NCBI GenBank assembly: GCA_024743355.1
Contig: JANSWS010000003.1
Span: 1 to 61,166, forward strand
Direction of reading: 5' to 3'
From: a bacterium
GTDB lineage: Bacteria; Planctomycetota; Planctomycetia; Pirellulales; Pirellulaceae
DNA: 61,166 nucleotides
Positions 9,734 through 17,011 of this stretch are shown one piece after another. A program made the position numbers and the translations under genes. The notes below the pieces were generated by a model. That model made no database searches, was not told the DNA's origin, and saw only the letters and a list, made by a program, of their open reading frames with translations. How positions within the stretch are numbered: position 1 is the first letter of the stretch; each line of letters begins with the position of its first letter.

Positions 9734-9751
9734 GATGTATGGGGTTCGCCA

Positions 9752-10324
9752 ATGCTAGGGCTAGACAATAAGGCACTCTTCTCGCTGGTCGCCGTTACCA
9801 GTTATTCTCCCTCGGGAGAGTCGGACGTATCAGCGGCCGGTGAGGGGCTTTCGCTCCCTGTAGTGAGAGCCTGGAAGCCTCGCAGCCGAAGACGTTCACC
9901 GCGATTGGCGGCCAGCGTGGCGGAGACCGTGGTGGCGACCGCACTTTTGGCGATTGCCATGAGCGGCGTTGGACGTTTCGCTTATCACCTTAAAGAAGGG
10001 CTCAGGAATCGCGAGATCGGTTCGCGGATAGAACTGGAGATGCTTAACCTGCGCGAGGAAGTTGGTAGCTGGGAGATTGCCGACATCAATCCGCAGCGCG
10101 TCGAGGAATTCCCAATTTCAACTGGTCTGCAGGCAATTGTGGAAGAGCCGCATTGGGAGGCCCAGGTGGTGAGGGTTTCCAAGCCTGCGGAGGCGGTGCA
10201 AGTTACGCTTCGTCTGAAGTGTCGGATCCAAGGGCAAGCGGCCTCTCCGGCGGAGCGAACTTTCTGGATTGTTGGCCGGACGCGTTCGGAGCCGCAGATC
10301 GAAAGCGGAGATGCCGATGACTGA
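9752..10324 (+). CDS. Minor pseudopilin-like protein (GspI position)
   Basis: 190 residues. A basic leader of unusual length (about 52 residues, ending SRRRSPRLA) precedes a pilin-like helix ASVAETVVATALLAIAMS. The glutamate of VAE stands at +5 if processing occurs between the two alanines, as in type IV prepilins. The usual glycine at -1 would then be alanine. The rest is a soluble domain rich in beta strands. Its position after two GspF genes and before GspJ- and GspK-like genes suggests a minor pseudopilin of the GspI kind. Sequence similarity alone would not prove this. A shorter start further inside the frame is possible. Confidence 0.6.
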   Translation: MLGLDNKALFSLVAVTSYSPSGESDVSAAGEGLSLPVVRAWKPRSRRRSPRLAASVAETVVATALLAIAMSGVGRFAYHLKEGLRNREIGSRIELEMLNLREEVGSWEIADINPQRVEEFPISTGLQAIVEEPHWEAQVVRVSKPAEAVQVTLRLKCRIQGQAASPAERTFWIVGRTRSEPQIESGDADD

Positions 10325-10853
10325 GCCAATCGCCGTTCCATCCAGGGTCCGCATCAAGGGCACACATAGATCAGGCTTCAGTCTGATCGATGCGGTAACC
10401 ATGATTATCGCTGTGGGAGTCTTGTTGTCGCTGGCAACGATCACCATGCACCGCTCGTTTCAATCTCACCGTCTTGCTCTGGAGGGCGTTCGGCTTTCAC
10501 AAAGCCTGCATCTGGTAGGTGACCGATTTCGGGAGGATGTCAGCCAGGCTTCCAGTTGCACACCCGGCGAGTCGCTCTGGCTGGATTTTTCAGACGGACG
10601 CCGCGTAAGCTACGGTGTCCAAGACGATCGACTCACCCGCAGCACATGGCTGGATGACGAGCAGGTCGGCGAAGACAGTTGGAAGTTACCCGTGGCCTGT
10701 CAGGCGAATTTTGTGGTGAATGACGAGAACGCAATCCCCTGGGTCGCTATGCAACTCAAGTCACACATGCCAAACAAGTTTGCCTCACTCGAGTGGAAGG
10801 CCCGCCTTTTGGATGGATCCCTTTCAGCAGCATCGGTGGAGGCGCGACCATGA
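10317..10853 (+). CDS. Minor pseudopilin-like protein (GspJ position) with Asp at +5
   Basis: 178 residues. ATG 10317 overlaps the previous stop by 8 bases and has GGAG six bases upstream, so it is preferred to ATG 10311. The leader ends SG and is followed by FSLIDAVTMIIAVGVLLSLA, a typical N-methylation helix, except that the invariant glutamate at +5 is aspartate. The remaining domain (VGDRFREDV..., WLDFSDGRRVSYGV...) has the look of GspJ-type minor pseudopilins, in which such text is common. It overlaps the next gene by an ATGA junction. Function in a pseudopilus tip is inferred from context. Confidence 0.68.
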   Translation: MTEPIAVPSRVRIKGTHRSGFSLIDAVTMIIAVGVLLSLATITMHRSFQSHRLALEGVRLSQSLHLVGDRFREDVSQASSCTPGESLWLDFSDGRRVSYGVQDDRLTRSTWLDDEQVGEDSWKLPVACQANFVVNDENAIPWVAMQLKSHMPNKFASLEWKARLLDGSLSAASVEARP

Positions 10854-11290
10854 AACTCGGAGGCATTCCATTAACGTGTCTGGCGGGAATTCGGAACGAC
10901 AAGCAACTGCGTCGCGAAAGTCGACGGAAGGGGCAGCGTAGAGCGGCCGTGCTGATTTGTGTTCTGGTTGTCTTGTTGATAGCCGGAGCCTTATCAATTC
11001 AGGCTACGCAGAGCCTGGCCATCATTCGCCGCGGTGAAGAGCGAAGATCACGATTGTATCAGGCTCGTGAATTGCTGGAGCTGGGTAAGGCCGCGGTGGA
11101 ACAGCAGCAGATCCAAAAAGAAGTAACATGGACGATCGAGTTAGACTCGGGTAGGGGAAAGATCCAAGTTATTCCCTACCCGCGGCCGGAAGCAACGGAT
11201 TATCGTATCCTGGCAACATTCCCGGCGGACAGCGATCACGCATTGCAGGTAACTTGGGATTCATCAGGACCACTTGGGAGACAACGATGA
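10850..11290 (+). CDS. Short GspK-like membrane-anchored protein
   Basis: 146 residues from ATG 10850, which overlaps the preceding stop (ATGA) and has GGAGG about seven bases upstream. A basic leader ([11 protein letters not shown]) is followed by [18 protein letters not shown], an N-terminal helix without the +5 glutamate. Lack of that glutamate is characteristic of GspK, the pseudopilus tip protein. GspK is usually over 300 residues, so only the helix and a short domain with REELLELGK-like helical text are present here. The call rests on gene order and the helix. It could also be an unrelated planctomycete pilus-operon protein. Confidence 0.55.
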   Translation: MKLGGIPLTCLAGIRNDKQLRRESRRKGQRRAAVLICVLVVLLIAGALSIQATQSLAIIRRGEERRSRLYQARELLELGKAAVEQQQIQKEVTWTIELDSGRGKIQVIPYPRPEATDYRILATFPADSDHALQVTWDSSGPLGRQR

Positions 11291-12390
11291 ACTGGGTACT
11301 TAGGCGTCATAGGATTGCGGTTCGCAAAACCGCGGGATTCACGCTGGTGGAGTTGCTGGTGGTGATTGCCATCATCGGCATTCTGGTTGGCTTGCTGTTG
11401 CCGGCTATCCAAGCCGCCCGCGAAGCTGCGCGACGTGCCCAGTGCATGAATCAGATACTGCAGTTGGGTGTCGCATTGCATAATTATGAAATGGCCCACC
11501 GCGTTTTGCCTCCCGGCACGGTGGATCAACAGGGCCCCATCCAAAACCTGCCCATCGGCTTTCATCACAGCTGGATCGTCCAGATTCTACCGATGATGGA
11601 CGAGCGAGTCGCTTATATGATGCTCGACCACTCGCAGTCGATTTACAGCAAGGCAAACTTTCCCGTGCGAGCGCACCAGATTCCATGGCTCATCTGTCCA
11701 TCGACCCCCATGGGTCGCGAGGGACCCTATTCCAATTATGCCGGAGTGCACGACAGTCGCGAGGTTCCCATCGATGTGGACAACAACGGCGTTTTGTTTC
11801 TCAATAGCCATGTTCGATTGGACGATATCATCGACGGTGTGACGCATACCATTTTCGTCGCGGAGAAATTGACCGATGCAACCGATCTAGGCTGGAGCAG
11901 CGGTACCCGCTCGACGCTAAGAAATCTGGGACATGCGATCAATAGTATGGGAATGCCCACCGGAGTTTCTTTGCCGCCCGGATTTGCGGGCGGCTTTACC
12001 CGGGCCGGCGATGGCGATTTAGCCAGCGCAGGTTATGGCGGCGAAGGCTACGGCGTTGAGGCTACTGTCGAGGATTTATCCGTGGAACCCGATGAATGGG
12101 AAACGGTGCGCCAGAAGGAAAGCCAGTTTGCCGGCAGCAGTCGTTTCAAAATGCTGGATATTGATCCCAAGTCCTGGTTGAAAATCTCGGAGCTGCCCGA
12201 GGTGATTCCAGGCAAAGCCAATGATGGGCGACACGTCGGGGGATTTGGCAGCATGCACACCGGTGGGATGAACGTGTTGTTGGGTGATGGATCGGTGCAT
12301 TTCATGTCTCAAAATGCGGATCGCACCGTGATGCAGCAATTGGGCAATCGAGCCGACAAGACTCTGATGGATTTTGATCCCTTCTGGTGA
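11287..12390 (+). CDS. DUF1559 domain protein with prepilin N-terminus (major pseudopilin-like)
   Basis: 367 residues from ATG 11287, in an ATGA overlap with the previous gene and with GGGAG six bases upstream. The N-terminus [35 protein letters not shown] is a textbook type IV prepilin signal with G at -1, F at +1 and E at +5. A DUF1559 domain follows. It begins with the [16 protein letters not shown] block and ends with the [17 protein letters not shown] motif. Such proteins exist in very large numbers in planctomycetes and are thought to form pseudopili or surface fibres. Here it closes a pseudopilin operon and may act as the structural subunit in place of GspG. Confidence 0.92.
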   Translation: MNWVLRRHRIAVRKTAGFTLVELLVVIAIIGILVGLLLPAIQAAREAARRAQCMNQILQLGVALHNYEMAHRVLPPGTVDQQGPIQNLPIGFHHSWIVQILPMMDERVAYMMLDHSQSIYSKANFPVRAHQIPWLICPSTPMGREGPYSNYAGVHDSREVPIDVDNNGVLFLNSHVRLDDIIDGVTHTIFVAEKLTDATDLGWSSGTRSTLRNLGHAINSMGMPTGVSLPPGFAGGFTRAGDGDLASAGYGGEGYGVEATVEDLSVEPDEWETVRQKESQFAGSSRFKMLDIDPKSWLKISELPEVIPGKANDGRHVGGFGSMHTGGMNVLLGDGSVHFMSQNADRTVMQQLGNRADKTLMDFDPFW

Positions 12391-12465
12391 AGAACGTTTT
12401 TGCTGACGACATGTTCAGCGGCCAGCCATCCGTATCGTATTCCCCAGGGCTAGGAGGGAACATCC

Positions 12466-12888
12466 ATTTCGAATTCACCATCGTCAGAAACCGAATTTGA
12501 TTTTGGCTCTCCGACCGACGCACCGCGGAAAACTCCGATTACCGTAGCCCTGATGTTTTACATTGTGACGGTGGGCGGGATTCTGTCTGCATGCCTCCGC
12601 ACCTTGGTCGGAAGTCCGGTGCTGACCGGGGAGTCGCTTCAGCGATTGATCTTGGCCGGGATCGTGGTTGGATGGGTCAGCGGCCTGCTGCTGGGTTTGT
12701 ACGTCATCCGGGGACGGCTGGCAGCAGTCTTGTGTTCGTGCGTCGGAATCTTGGTGGGGGCGGTAGCGGGAGCCTTGGCGTTGGTCCGAGGCGAGTACTT
12801 CGGCGAGATCGCCGCGATCGCTTTTTTCGGCTGTTGGATCATGGTTCTGGCCATGCTAATTTCGGCTCGTTTTGCCAAACCATTTTGA
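12466..12888 (+). CDS. Small membrane protein of unknown function, probable ATT start
   Basis: Not recognised as a known family. The only ATG (12553) lies at the edge of the first membrane helix. In the same frame, after a stop at 12451, AGGAGG at 12452-12457 is followed eight bases later by ATT at 12466. Starting there gives 140 residues with a polar N-terminus (MSNSPSSETEFDFGSPTD) before four hydrophobic helices. No ATG, GTG or TTG occurs at proper distance from this strong ribosome-binding site. I therefore prefer ATT initiation, while ATG 12553 (111 residues) is the conventional alternative. It follows the pseudopilin operon by 75 bases. Confidence 0.6.
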   Translation: MSNSPSSETEFDFGSPTDAPRKTPITVALMFYIVTVGGILSACLRTLVGSPVLTGESLQRLILAGIVVGWVSGLLLGLYVIRGRLAAVLCSCVGILVGAVAGALALVRGEYFGEIAAIAFFGCWIMVLAMLISARFAKPF

Positions 12889-12943
12889 AGTGCCGAAGCC
12901 CATCCAACTTACTTTCCCCTTTGGTGGGAGTCGGAGTCACTTT

Positions 12944-13013
12944 GCCCCTCACCCCCAACCCTCTCCCCGAAGTGGGGCGAGGGGAGAAGGAAATATAAGG
13001 CCGGTGAGGGGGC
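12944..13013. repeat. GC-rich hairpin repeat with C-tract and G-tract arms
   Basis: An outer pair, GCCCCTCACC and GGTGAGGGGGC, encloses an inner hairpin CCTCTCCCC / GGGGCGAGGGG with a loop GAAGT. The element lies between convergent genes (the small membrane protein and the DUF3500 gene). It could act as a bidirectional terminator-like structure. C/G-tract repeats of this kind are scattered in many bacterial genomes. Only one copy is visible here. Confidence 0.5.
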
Positions 13014-13043
13014 CCTACGTGAATAATGCGTGCTAGGCGAGGG

Positions 13044-14069
13044 CTAGGCGTTTAATTCGACGCTGGGATCTTGGGCCACGTTCACCCACACATGCACGTG
13101 AGGCGCACCGCGGAAGTGCCACACGAAGGCAGGGCCTTCCAGTCGCCAGTTGTCCCACACCTTGTCACGTCCGATGTCATTATCCGTGAAGAAAGACAAA
13201 TAGCAGGCGTCCAAACCGCCTTGGGCTTCCAGACACTTCATGGCCTCCTGACGATCCGCGCCTCGGAAAGGCTCGATGAGACTGGCCAGAACCTTTTGCA
13301 TTTGCTCTTTTTGATCGCTCGCTAGATCCGTGATCGGAATCCCGCTAAAGGTTCCGTTCTGACCTCGAAAAGCGACGCGACTTTCGCCGGGCGACTTTGG
13401 AACTTCAGCTTGACGACGCTGTTTGCCGTCGAGCATGGAATAGACTTTGTTGGCTTCCAGCGCCTGGTTCCAGAAGACGTTTCCGCTATGGTCGGCTTCT
13501 TCGTCTCCGCCGGTCGGAGCGTGTCCGTAAAAAATCGGACCACCAAAAGCCACGTGTTCCGCCGAGTCGCCGTCGCAGCGAAGCGTCATATGACGTCCCG
13601 TGAGAACGAACTCGAACTTGCCGCTGCCAGGCTGACCAAAAATGGCAAGCGCCTGCTCCTCTCCAAAGCCTCCGCAGTCGTCTTCGAGCTGCTTATCGAA
13701 CTTTGCGTGCCATTCTTCGTCGATCATGCTTTCGAACACATCGCGAATGATCGCCCTTTGTTCCGCTGTGTAGAAATCGCCGTTAATTTCCTTGTCGTTG
13801 ATTTGCCAGTTAGCGGAAACGCGGCTTCTTAACAGGCCGCGTTCTTTGTCGATATGGTCCCAGTCGTAACAAACTTGCTTTCTTTGTTCTGGCGTCAAGG
13901 AATCGTAGAGCACCTTGACCAGAGATTCCGCCGAAGTCTTTTGTTCCTCGGCCGCTGCTATATTGTTAGAAACAACCTTGGGTAGACAGCTTGCGGCTGC
14001 CAGCGATGCTGCTGAGCTCTTGATGAATCGTCGGCGGTGGGTGGGAAGGATCAGTTTGGGAGCTGTCAT
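13044..14069 (-). CDS. Exported DUF3500 domain protein
   Basis: The frame is open from 14231, but ATG 14069 is the likely start, because a twin-arginine-like leader (RRRFIKSSAASLAAA) then follows directly. The upstream 54 codons look non-coding in character. The 341-residue product carries the DUF3500 domain across most of its length: YDSLTPEQRKQVCYDWDH near the start, the TLRCDGDS and FGGPIFYGHAP block in the middle and AFVWHFRGAPHVHVWVNV at the end. Biochemical function is unknown. Such proteins are common in planctomycetes and are probably periplasmic. It is transcribed away from the AST operon, with a 280-base divergent spacer. Confidence 0.85.
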   Translation of the reverse strand: MTAPKLILPTHRRRFIKSSAASLAAASCLPKVVSNNIAAAEEQKTSAESLVKVLYDSLTPEQRKQVCYDWDHIDKERGLLRSRVSANWQINDKEINGDFYTAEQRAIIRDVFESMIDEEWHAKFDKQLEDDCGGFGEEQALAIFGQPGSGKFEFVLTGRHMTLRCDGDSAEHVAFGGPIFYGHAPTGGDEEADHSGNVFWNQALEANKVYSMLDGKQRRQAEVPKSPGESRVAFRGQNGTFSGIPITDLASDQKEQMQKVLASLIEPFRGADRQEAMKCLEAQGGLDACYLSFFTDNDIGRDKVWDNWRLEGPAFVWHFRGAPHVHVWVNVAQDPSVELNA

Positions 14070-14250
14070 CGAGATTCTCCGATTGAGAATAGGGGTTGAG
14101 GTGTGAGACCTGGAGTTGCGGAATACCCGACGGATCTGGAACGCACCAACGAGCGTAGCATGAAGTACAAGCTGGAGCCAAACCGATAGTCGTCGTGTGG
14201 TCCGCGAATGATCCAGCGGAGCCAGCCGCATTCCGGGTGATCACGGAGGG

Positions 14251-14291
14251 CAGTTGGAGTACGTCCAGGCATTCGTAGCGTACTCCAGCTG
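14251..14291. promoter_or_regulatory. Inverted repeat in the leader upstream of the AST operon
   Basis: CAGTTGGAGTACG and CGTACTCCAGCTG form a 13-base dyad with one mismatch around a 15-base loop, about 60 bases before the aminotransferase start. No T-run follows, so it is unlikely to be an intrinsic terminator. It could be an operator or an mRNA hairpin controlling the AST genes. No arginine-repressor consensus was recognised in it. Regulatory function is inferred from position only. Confidence 0.4.
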
Positions 14292-14349
14292 TGCTGTAGA
14301 TTACCACGTTCAAACCTGTCAGGTCAAAACTTATGCAAAAAGGAAAATC

Positions 14350-15762
14350 ATGACCGACGTCCACAAGCCAGGCTCCAGCCAGTTGATTGCCGACCGCCTT
14401 CAGGCAGATCCGCGCGTGCAGCAAGCCGAGGAACTGCTGAAGTCGGCACTCTTGGACGCCCAGGCGGAGATCCAAGGAGTCCAGCCAGCTGATCCGCAAT
14501 TGCGGACGGATTACCAAAATCTTCTCGAGCGGTTATCCGAGGCCCGTGGCGGAGCCCCCTATTTTCCCTATTTGGCTAGCGGTATCGGTAAAGGTCCTTG
14601 GGTCGAGCTGGCGGATGGAAGTATCAAACTGGATTTTATTACTGGCATCGGCGTGCATGGACTCGGCCATAGTCATCCCAGACTCTTGCAAGCCGGACTG
14701 TCGGCGGCGCTGTGCGATACTGTGATGCAGGGGAATTTGCAACAACATCGGCCATCCCTGTTGGTGGCGGAGCGTCTGCTGCAGCTGGCAAACACGCACG
14801 GGGCAGCCTTGGAACATTGCTTGCTAACCACCAGCGGGGCAATGGCCAATGAAAATGCGCTGAAAATCGCCTTTCACCACCGAGCGCCGGCCGACCGCAT
14901 TCTGGCGCTGGATGATTGCTTTGCCGGACGGACCCTGGCCACCGCGCAGATCACCGATCGGCCCCAATACCGCATTGGTCTGCCGACAGCCATCACCGTA
15001 GACTTTATTCCGCCGGAAGATCGTGAGCATTCGCAAGCATCGCAGCAGCGCTCGCTGGATGCCTTGGATAAATTGCTCAAGAGGCATCCTGGCAAGTACG
15101 CCGCCTTGTGGCTGGAGTTGGTCGCGGGGGAGGGCGGTTACTATCCGGGCTGCACCGAATACTTTCGCAAGCTCATTCACCGCGTCAAACAAGATAACGT
15201 GCTGGTTATCTTTGACGAAGTTCAGACCTTCGGGCGGCTCAGCGAGCCCTATGCCTTCCAACATTTTGGGCTAGATGAGCATGCGGAGTTGGTAACGGTG
15301 GGCAAGATCACCCAATTGTGTGCGACGCTGTACAAGCCGGAACTCAAACCGAATGGCCCATTACTGAGTCAGACTTTTACCGCAGCCAGCTCCGCCATAG
15401 CCGCTTCGCTGGCGACTCTGGATGAACTCGAGTCCACCAACTGTTTCGGTGAGGCTGGCAGAAACAATGAGTTGCATGCGTACTTCGCCCATCAGTTAGC
15501 CGCTCTCAGTAAGGACTATCCCGGAAAGATAAGCGGTCCGTTTGGTTGCGGTATGATGATTGCACTTACCCCTGGTGATGGCTCCGCGGAATACGCCAAG
15601 AATCTCGTGCATGCGCTATTCGATGCCGGGCTGATGAGTTTTGTGGCTGGTAGCTCTCCCGCCCGTGTCCGATTCTTGCCGCCGCCTGCCGTTACCGAAA
15701 AGCAGCATGTGGATCTAGCCATCGAGATCATGCGGAAGGTGCTGCCGTCAATGAATCCGTAG
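14350..15762 (+). CDS. Class III PLP aminotransferase in the astC position (probable succinylornithine transaminase)
   Basis: 470 residues from ATG 14350, with AAGGA six bases upstream; longer frames to 14254 lack support. The fold-type I class III features are present: a GIGVHGLGHSHP block, TTSGAMANENALK, D289 in VIFDEVQTFGR (pyridine nitrogen contact) and K319 in VTVGKIT (Schiff-base lysine). It is longer than the 400-residue AstC/ArgD group and has a distinct N-terminal 90-residue extension. The genes that follow are astA, astD and astB, the same order as astCADBE in enterobacteria. The likely reaction is therefore transfer of the amino group of succinylornithine to 2-oxoglutarate. The substrate is inferred from context. 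Confidence 0.8.
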   Translation: MTDVHKPGSSQLIADRLQADPRVQQAEELLKSALLDAQAEIQGVQPADPQLRTDYQNLLERLSEARGGAPYFPYLASGIGKGPWVELADGSIKLDFITGIGVHGLGHSHPRLLQAGLSAALCDTVMQGNLQQHRPSLLVAERLLQLANTHGAALEHCLLTTSGAMANENALKIAFHHRAPADRILALDDCFAGRTLATAQITDRPQYRIGLPTAITVDFIPPEDREHSQASQQRSLDALDKLLKRHPGKYAALWLELVAGEGGYYPGCTEYFRKLIHRVKQDNVLVIFDEVQTFGRLSEPYAFQHFGLDEHAELVTVGKITQLCATLYKPELKPNGPLLSQTFTAASSAIAASLATLDELESTNCFGEAGRNNELHAYFAHQLAALSKDYPGKISGPFGCGMMIALTPGDGSAEYAKNLVHALFDAGLMSFVAGSSPARVRFLPPPAVTEKQHVDLAIEIMRKVLPSMNP

Positions 15763-15823
15763 TGGACTCGGGGGTTGCCGGTCCATTTGAGGTCGATAGG
15801 TGAGTGTCCTTACGTGATCAACA

Positions 15824-15887
15824 ACCGATCCGAAAACCATGAGCCGCTTTGGCCTTAGCCGCGGTTCTCTTCGGGTTTTAGATAGGT
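15824..15887. repeat. Palindromic intergenic repeat, copy 1
   Basis: The sequence runs from ACCGATCCGAAAACC to GGGTTTTAGATAGGT around a GC-rich core (GCCGCTTTGGCCTTAGCCGC). It matches the element at 30967-31032 at most positions. Its arms are slightly degenerate here. It lies in the 156-base gap between the aminotransferase and astA, inside the presumed operon, so the transcript would carry a hairpin there. Confidence 0.75.
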
Positions 15888-15918
15888 ACCGAGTGTCCCT
15901 GAAGGCTAGGAGAAAACC

Positions 15919-16941
15919 TTGGAAATCGTGCGTGCGGTGTGCTTGGAAGATCTCGATCAGCTGTGGGAGTTGGTCGGCCGTGCAACCTACGGGTTAACCA
16001 CGCTGCAGGTAAGTAAGGAACAGTTGAGCGAGCGGGTGGAGCATTCCCATTTTGCTTTTCATCGTAAGACGGAGAAGCCTTCGGGTGAGCCTTATGTCTT
16101 TGTGATGGAAAACACTCTTACCAAGCAACTGGTGGGATTGTCCTGCATCTTCAGCAAGACCGGGGGTTATGAGCCCTTCTATAGTTATCGCCGCGTACGC
16201 GAAAGTCACTATTGCGAACTGTTGAATAAGATCCAGCATGTAGAGTCACTGCATCTGGAGAAAATTCACGATGGTCCCACCGAGATAGGCAGTCTTTTCT
16301 TGCTGCCTGAGTATCGGGGCCAGGGGCGAGGCAGATTGCTGAGTTTGTCACGCTTCGCCTTTATGGCAGCTCATCCCAACCGGTTTGCGCAAGAGGTGAT
16401 TGCCGAAATGCGCGGCGTGATGACCGACGAGGGGCAGTGTCCGTTCTGGGAGGCCATCGGTCGGCATTTCTTCGATATGGATTTTCCGCAGGCCGATACG
16501 TTATCGACCATTAACAAGAGGTTCATTGAAGATCTGATGCCTCGCTATCCCATCTATCTAAATCTTCTACCCGACGGATTGTTGCAGACCTTGGGTAAGG
16601 TACACACGAATACGCGGCCAGCCTTGGCCATGTTGGAAGCCGAGGGCTTTCAAGCCATTGACTTGATCGACATTTTTGACGGTGGGCCTGTGGTGCGTTG
16701 CAAGCGCGACGCTATCGGAGCTGTCAAACGCACCCAGCGTGCGACGCTGCTGTCCACCAAGGAGGAAGTTGATGGGCCGAGTGTCATTGTGGCCTCGAGC
16801 CAGGGCGGCTTTCGTGCCGCCATCGCCCGGGTTCAACGGGAGGAAGCTGGCTTGGTCTTGGCTCATCAAATGGCGGAACTATTGCAGGTCCAAGTCGGAG
16901 ATAAATTGGATCTGCTGGAGATGCATCCGAAAAAGCGTTAG
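15919..16941 (+). CDS. astA: Arginine N-succinyltransferase
   Basis: 340 residues. The start is TTG 15919, supported by AGGAG at 15908-15912 with a six-base spacer; no ATG fits. AstA transfers succinyl from succinyl-CoA to the alpha-amino group of arginine, the first step of the AST pathway in the cytoplasm. Family signatures are clear: VRAVCLEDLDQLWEL at the N-terminus, the IGSLFLLPEYRGQGRGRLLSLSRF acyl-CoA-binding region near 122-146, the EMRG and WEAIGRHFFDMDF blocks and the C-terminal LLQTLGKVHTNTRPAL region. Length equals that of proteobacterial AstA. It is followed after 70 bases by astD. Confidence 0.93.
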   Translation: MEIVRAVCLEDLDQLWELVGRATYGLTTLQVSKEQLSERVEHSHFAFHRKTEKPSGEPYVFVMENTLTKQLVGLSCIFSKTGGYEPFYSYRRVRESHYCELLNKIQHVESLHLEKIHDGPTEIGSLFLLPEYRGQGRGRLLSLSRFAFMAAHPNRFAQEVIAEMRGVMTDEGQCPFWEAIGRHFFDMDFPQADTLSTINKRFIEDLMPRYPIYLNLLPDGLLQTLGKVHTNTRPALAMLEAEGFQAIDLIDIFDGGPVVRCKRDAIGAVKRTQRATLLSTKEEVDGPSVIVASSQGGFRAAIARVQREEAGLVLAHQMAELLQVQVGDKLDLLEMHPKKR

Positions 16942-17011
16942 TCGGCGAAACACTGCCGTTAGGGTGCCAGCTGATCGCATGTAGTGACACGCGAGTGAGG
17001 AATGCTTCGAT

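Noticed and set aside
13044-14231. Longer start for the DUF3500 gene at 14231
   Set aside because: The first 54 codons would precede a complete Tat-like leader and look non-coding; 14069 is a better start.
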